Position numbers and translations under genes: made by a program. From JADLBR01 sp020847615 (GTDB lineage Bacteria > Verrucomicrobiota > Verrucomicrobiia > JADLBR01): 8,143 bases of DNA. The notes under the pieces are model-generated. The model was not told the DNA's origin. It did not search any database and saw nothing but the letters and a program-made list of their open reading frames with translations. The stretch spans positions 1 through 8,143 of the forward strand of contig JAPKHT010000200.1 of NCBI GenBank assembly GCA_026646655.1. Direction: 5' to 3'. Below, one piece after another: positions 6,006-8,143 of this stretch (position 1 is its first letter; each line of letters starts with the position of its first letter).

Positions 6006-6034
6006 TTGCCACGCGGCGATCCGGAGTGTTAAAT
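6006..6034 (+). promoter_or_regulatory. Predicted promoter of the PIG-L and NagB-like pair, with possible operator
   Basis: TTGCCA (6006-6011) and TTAAAT (6029-6034) are separated by exactly 17 bp, a good sigma-70-type pair in otherwise GC-rich DNA. A start site near 6041 leaves only a few bases before ATG 6047. A small inverted repeat, TGGC-CCTT-GCCA (6000-6011), overlaps the -35 and could be a repressor site. The minus-strand promoter lies about 25 bp away, so one bound regulator could control both directions. Confidence 0.5.
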
Positions 6035-6046
6035 GGTCTTGTAGAA

Positions 6047-6868
6047 ATGAGTATGCGGGGAAAGTCGGCGGGCGTGGCGGTGCGGCGGGCGATGGCGATC
6101 TGCGCGCATCCGGACGACATCGAGTTCGTGGCGGCGGGGACGCTGCTGCTGCTGAAGGCCGAGGGCTACGAGATCCACTACATGAATCTGGCGAACGGGG
6201 ACTGCGGTTCGCAGGTGACGTCGCGGGAGGAGACGGCGACCATCCGCGAGGGGGAGGGGCGCCGCGCCGCGGGGGTGCTGGGGGCGGTCTTCCACCCGAG
6301 CCTGTGCGGGGACCTGCTGGTGACCTACGAGATCGGGCTGCTGCGGCGGTTGGCGGCGGTGGTGCGGGAGGTGAGGCCGTCGATCGTGCTGACGCATTAT
6401 CTGGAGGACTACATGGAGGACCACATGAACACGGCGCGGCTGGTGTGCAGCGCGGTGTTCGGGAGGGCCTGCCCGAATTTTGAGACCGATCCGCCGCGGG
6501 GGTTCTATGGCGATGACTGCGCCGTGTATCACGCGATGCCCGTGGGGCTGTGCGACCGGATCCGTCGGCGCGTCAGGCCGGGCGCCTACGCGGATACCGC
6601 GACGGTGCACGACATCAAGCGGCGCGCGCTCGAATCGCACGAGAGCCAGCGCGCGTGGCTGGATAGCTCGCAGGGGCTGGGATGCTACGTGTCCGCCATG
6701 GACGAGATGTCGGAGGAGGTGGGGCGCATGTCCGGGCGATTCAGGCACGCCGAGGGCTGGACGCGCCACATGTTCCGCGGCTATACGGCGCGCGACGAAG
6801 ATCCGCTGGCGGCAGTCCTCGGGGATCGATACTGGATCGATCCCGGGTTCGAGGCGCTGACCCGCTGA
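6047..6868 (+). CDS. PIG-L-family (LmbE-like) de-N-acetylase
   Basis: The 273-residue protein has the family zinc site: AHPDD at residues 20-24 followed by IEFVAAGTLLLL, and the third ligand H126 in DHMNTARL. The family removes acetyl groups from N-acetylglucosamine-containing compounds such as GlcNAc-PI, GlcNAc-inositol and diacetylchitobiose in the cytoplasm. No signal peptide or membrane segment is visible. ATG 6047 is preferred; ATG 6053 is only two codons on, and neither has a clear Shine-Dalgarno, matching the short leader predicted from the promoter at 6006-6034. It is followed after 22 bp by the NagB-like gene, so deacetylation and the next step on the freed amino sugar appear to be coupled in one operon. 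The family assignment is strong; the actual substrate is not known. Confidence 0.9.
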   Translation: MSMRGKSAGVAVRRAMAICAHPDDIEFVAAGTLLLLKAEGYEIHYMNLANGDCGSQVTSREETATIREGEGRRAAGVLGAVFHPSLCGDLLVTYEIGLLRRLAAVVREVRPSIVLTHYLEDYMEDHMNTARLVCSAVFGRACPNFETDPPRGFYGDDCAVYHAMPVGLCDRIRRRVRPGAYADTATVHDIKRRALESHESQRAWLDSSQGLGCYVSAMDEMSEEVGRMSGRFRHAEGWTRHMFRGYTARDEDPLAAVLGDRYWIDPGFEALTR

Positions 6869-6890
6869 GGCGACATCGAGGAAGGAAACC

Positions 6891-7820
6891 ATGCCAAGGA
6901 AACTGAGCCACATAGCCCCCGACTGGTGGGACTACACGACGCTGGAGCACGACATCATCAACGACGCCGCCCGGCTGACGGACCGGGATCTCGAGCAGCT
7001 GTCGCGGCCGGGCTTCCGGGTCGTGATGCACGAGACGCTGGAGGATTTCTATCTGGCGGAGGCGCTGGAGTACATCGGGGCGTGGCGGCAGGCGACCGCC
7101 GACAATCCGGCGGGGATCTGCGGGCCGATCGGGCCGACGGAGCAGTTGCCGCTGGTGGCACGGCTCGTCAACGAGCTGGGGATCGGGCTTCGCGACGCGC
7201 ATTTCTGGGGGATGGACGAGTGGTACCAGGATGGTCGGGAGGTGCCCATGTCGCACCCGCTGTCCTTCGAGCGGGCGGACCGGGAGCTGTGCTTTGGGCG
7301 CATCCGCAAGGAGCTGGCGATGCCCGAGGCCAACCTGCATTTCCCCAAGGCGGACACCGCGGCGTACGCGAGGAGCTGGGAGGGCGTGCGGTGCGTCGTG
7401 ATGCAGGGAGGGCAGGGGGACATCAAGCATTGGGCGTTCAACGATCCGCCGAAAAGGGAGGGACGGTACAGGGACGAGCCGCCCACGCCGGAGGAGTACC
7501 GGCAGCTGGGCACGCGCGTGGTGGACCTGCACCCGGTGACGCTGGCGCAGAACGCGCGCACCTCGGGGGGCGGCAATATCACGATGGTGCCCGCCAAGGC
7601 GATCACCGTCGGACCGCGCGAGACGTGGCGCGCCGAGAAGGTCTCCATCTGGCAAGCCGGGGCGCACGACAACCCGCTCGGACAGAGGCTCACGGCGCTG
7701 ATGATCTCCAAGCGGATCGCGGATGCCGCGGTGCCGATGTCGCTTTTGGCGGACCACCCCAACGTGCAGTTCAACTATTATCGCGGCGGGCTGGGTTCCT
7801 GCGCGGTCGAGATGCACTAG
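6891..7820 (+). CDS. Glucosamine-6-phosphate deaminase/isomerase-like protein (NagB/RpiA superfamily)
   Basis: The 309-residue protein aligns by eye to NagB. GPIGPTEQLP (78-87) stands for the phosphate loop, FWGMDEW (105-111) for NagB FNMDEY with catalytic Asp at D109, and MQGGQGDIKHWAFNDP (171-186) for the GGVGNDGHIAFNEP block, with H180 matching H143. AITVGPRETWRAEKV (237-251) matches the later conserved strand. NagB turns glucosamine-6-phosphate into fructose-6-phosphate and ammonia. Two triad positions differ: NagB D141 is I178 and E148 is D185. The protein is longer than NagB (266), with an extended N-terminus. The start is well supported by GAGGAAGGA (6878-6886). It is probably co-transcribed with PIG-L, 22 bp upstream. 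The TAG stop is part of the CTAG that begins the MITE-like element. It may act on a substrate other than GlcN-6-P. Confidence 0.85.
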   Translation: MPRKLSHIAPDWWDYTTLEHDIINDAARLTDRDLEQLSRPGFRVVMHETLEDFYLAEALEYIGAWRQATADNPAGICGPIGPTEQLPLVARLVNELGIGLRDAHFWGMDEWYQDGREVPMSHPLSFERADRELCFGRIRKELAMPEANLHFPKADTAAYARSWEGVRCVVMQGGQGDIKHWAFNDPPKREGRYRDEPPTPEEYRQLGTRVVDLHPVTLAQNARTSGGGNITMVPAKAITVGPRETWRAEKVSIWQAGAHDNPLGQRLTALMISKRIADAAVPMSLLADHPNVQFNYYRGGLGSCAVEMH

Positions 7821-7859
7821 CAGCCTGTCGGACTTAGCCAAGTCCGACAAGGCTGCTAG
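7817..7859. repeat. Long hairpin starting on the stop codon of the NagB-like gene
   Basis: CTAGCAGCC plus TGTCGGACTT pairs with AAGTCCGACA plus GGCTGCTAG. This is a 19-bp stem with one bulged A (7850) and a four-base loop (AGCC, 7836-7839). It is the left end of the MITE-like element. The TAG stop codon of the preceding gene lies inside the stem, and no T-run follows, so it is not a textbook terminator, though it could stabilise or end the transcript. Confidence 0.8.
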
Positions 7860-8028
7860 AAAGCAAAACCGCCTTATTCCAAGGCAGTTATGATGGGCAA
7901 GACCCAGATGTGGCGCCGTGCCTGAGCGCGTTTAACGAATCGTGCTCTCGTTGCATAACTCCATTGCTCGCAGATAGAAGGCGGTTTTGCCAGAGGAGGC
8001 TGGCGGACAAAGTCCGACAGCCTCCTAG
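7817..8028. mobile_element. 212-bp MITE-like element with 19-bp terminal inverted repeats and CTAG ends
   Basis: The left end CTAGCAGCCTGTCGGACTT (7817-7835) and the reverse complement of the right end (8010-8028) agree in 17 of 19 positions. Just inside lies a perfect 13-bp inverted pair, GCAAAACCGCCTT (7863-7875) and AAGGCGGTTTTGC (7978-7990), and a short GTTATG/CATAAC pair (7887-7892, 7954-7959), so the whole element can fold back on itself. Each end is also a hairpin: 7817-7859 and 7994-8026 (9 bp, one mismatch, 5 bp, loop AAA). It encodes no protein of its own. CTAG at both ends may be a target duplication or part of the repeat. A non-autonomous DDE-transposase element is the best reading; the parent family is not identifiable here. 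Confidence 0.65.
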
Positions 8029-8071
8029 CCCGGACATTTCACAGCCTTGCGGGCTGTGAAGTGTCCGGGCT
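8027..8071. repeat. 20-bp-stem hairpin immediately after the MITE-like element
   Basis: AGCCCGGACATTTCACAGCC (8027-8046) pairs with GGCTGTGAAGTGTCCGGGCT (8052-8071) around the loop TTGCG. All 20 positions pair, one of them a G-T wobble. It shares its first two bases with the end of the MITE-like element. No T-run follows. It may be the original 3' structure of the PIG-L/NagB-like operon, pushed away by the insertion, or an independent repeat. It has no resemblance in sequence to the 76-bp repeat or to the palindrome at 362-425. Confidence 0.75.
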
Positions 8072-8143
8072 CTGGGAAAACCGCGCGATAGCAACAGGTT
8101 GGGATGGAGACGCGCGCTCCCAAACACCATTTTTCGAAATCAC
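8072..8143. other. Right-edge sequence with no recognisable feature
   Basis: Nothing supportable is seen in the last 72 bases: no start with ribosome-binding site, no clear palindrome and no promoter pair. The only open frame here runs on the minus strand back through the hairpin and the MITE-like element, and it is not protein-like. Confidence 0.3.

Noticed and set aside
6029..6913. 294-codon minus-strand open frame opposite the PIG-L gene
   Set aside because: The plus strand has intact HPDD zinc motifs and a promoter; the antisense frame has no recognisable domain.
6741..7850. 369-codon minus-strand open frame opposite the NagB-like gene
   Set aside because: It overlaps the recognised gene throughout, starts within the MITE hairpin, and is rich in Arg, Pro and His without any motif.
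8027..8071. Integron attC site
   Set aside because: The hairpin is almost perfectly paired, lacks the unpaired bases and the RYYYAAC/GTTRRRY core sites expected of attC, and there is no integrase or cassette array.
7888..8130. 80-codon minus-strand open frame at the right edge
   Set aside because: It is translated from the hairpin at 8027-8071 and the MITE-like element, with no ribosome-binding site and no protein-like pattern.

Overview
The window is GC-rich (about two thirds G+C) and appears to come from a carbohydrate-degrading bacterium of the planctomycete/Lentisphaerae/Verrucomicrobia kind. That placement is inferred from gene content: a Gfo/Idh/MocA oxidoreductase paired with a TIM-barrel sugar isomerase, a XylR-type LacI/AraC hybrid regulator, and a sulfotransferase with a Cys-rich insert. 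No rRNA, tRNA or CRISPR is visible.

Layout. Positions 3-311 hold the 3' end of an open frame. Its last two thirds are the C-terminus of dihydroxy-acid dehydratase (IlvD), but its first third reads like a HemW-type radical SAM protein with much lower G+C, so there is a join near 99-107. Positions 312-617 are non-coding and carry a cruciform-forming palindrome (362-425) and the first copy of a 76-bp repeat (542-617). A sulfotransferase (minus, 618-1487) diverges from a LacI-family regulator (plus, 1597-2649). That regulator runs tail to tail, 4 bp apart, into a XylR-like regulator (minus, 2654-3829). Upstream of the XylR-like gene lie its probable operator and the second repeat copy (3975-4050). 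Next comes a minus-strand pair, TIM-barrel isomerase/epimerase (5115-5942) then Gfo/Idh/MocA oxidoreductase (4051-5085). It diverges from a plus-strand pair, PIG-L-family deacetylase (6047-6868) then GlcN-6-P-deaminase-like protein (6891-7820). The last 320 bp are palindromic: a 212-bp MITE-like element with 19-bp terminal inverted repeats bounded by CTAG (7817-8028), then a 20-bp-stem hairpin (8027-8071).

How the genes fit together. The central divergon looks like a small catabolic module for an acetylated amino sugar or derivative: PIG-L would remove the acetyl group, the NagB-like protein would deaminate or isomerise, and the oxidoreductase and TIM-barrel enzyme would oxidise or epimerise. 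Two sugar-responsive regulators sit beside it. The pathway is inferred from family membership; the substrate cannot be read from sequence.

The most unusual signal is structural. Palindromic elements sit directly against stop codons. The 76-bp repeat abuts the stop codons of two unrelated minus-strand genes at the identical distance and in the same orientation, and the MITE-like element begins on the stop codon of the NagB-like gene.
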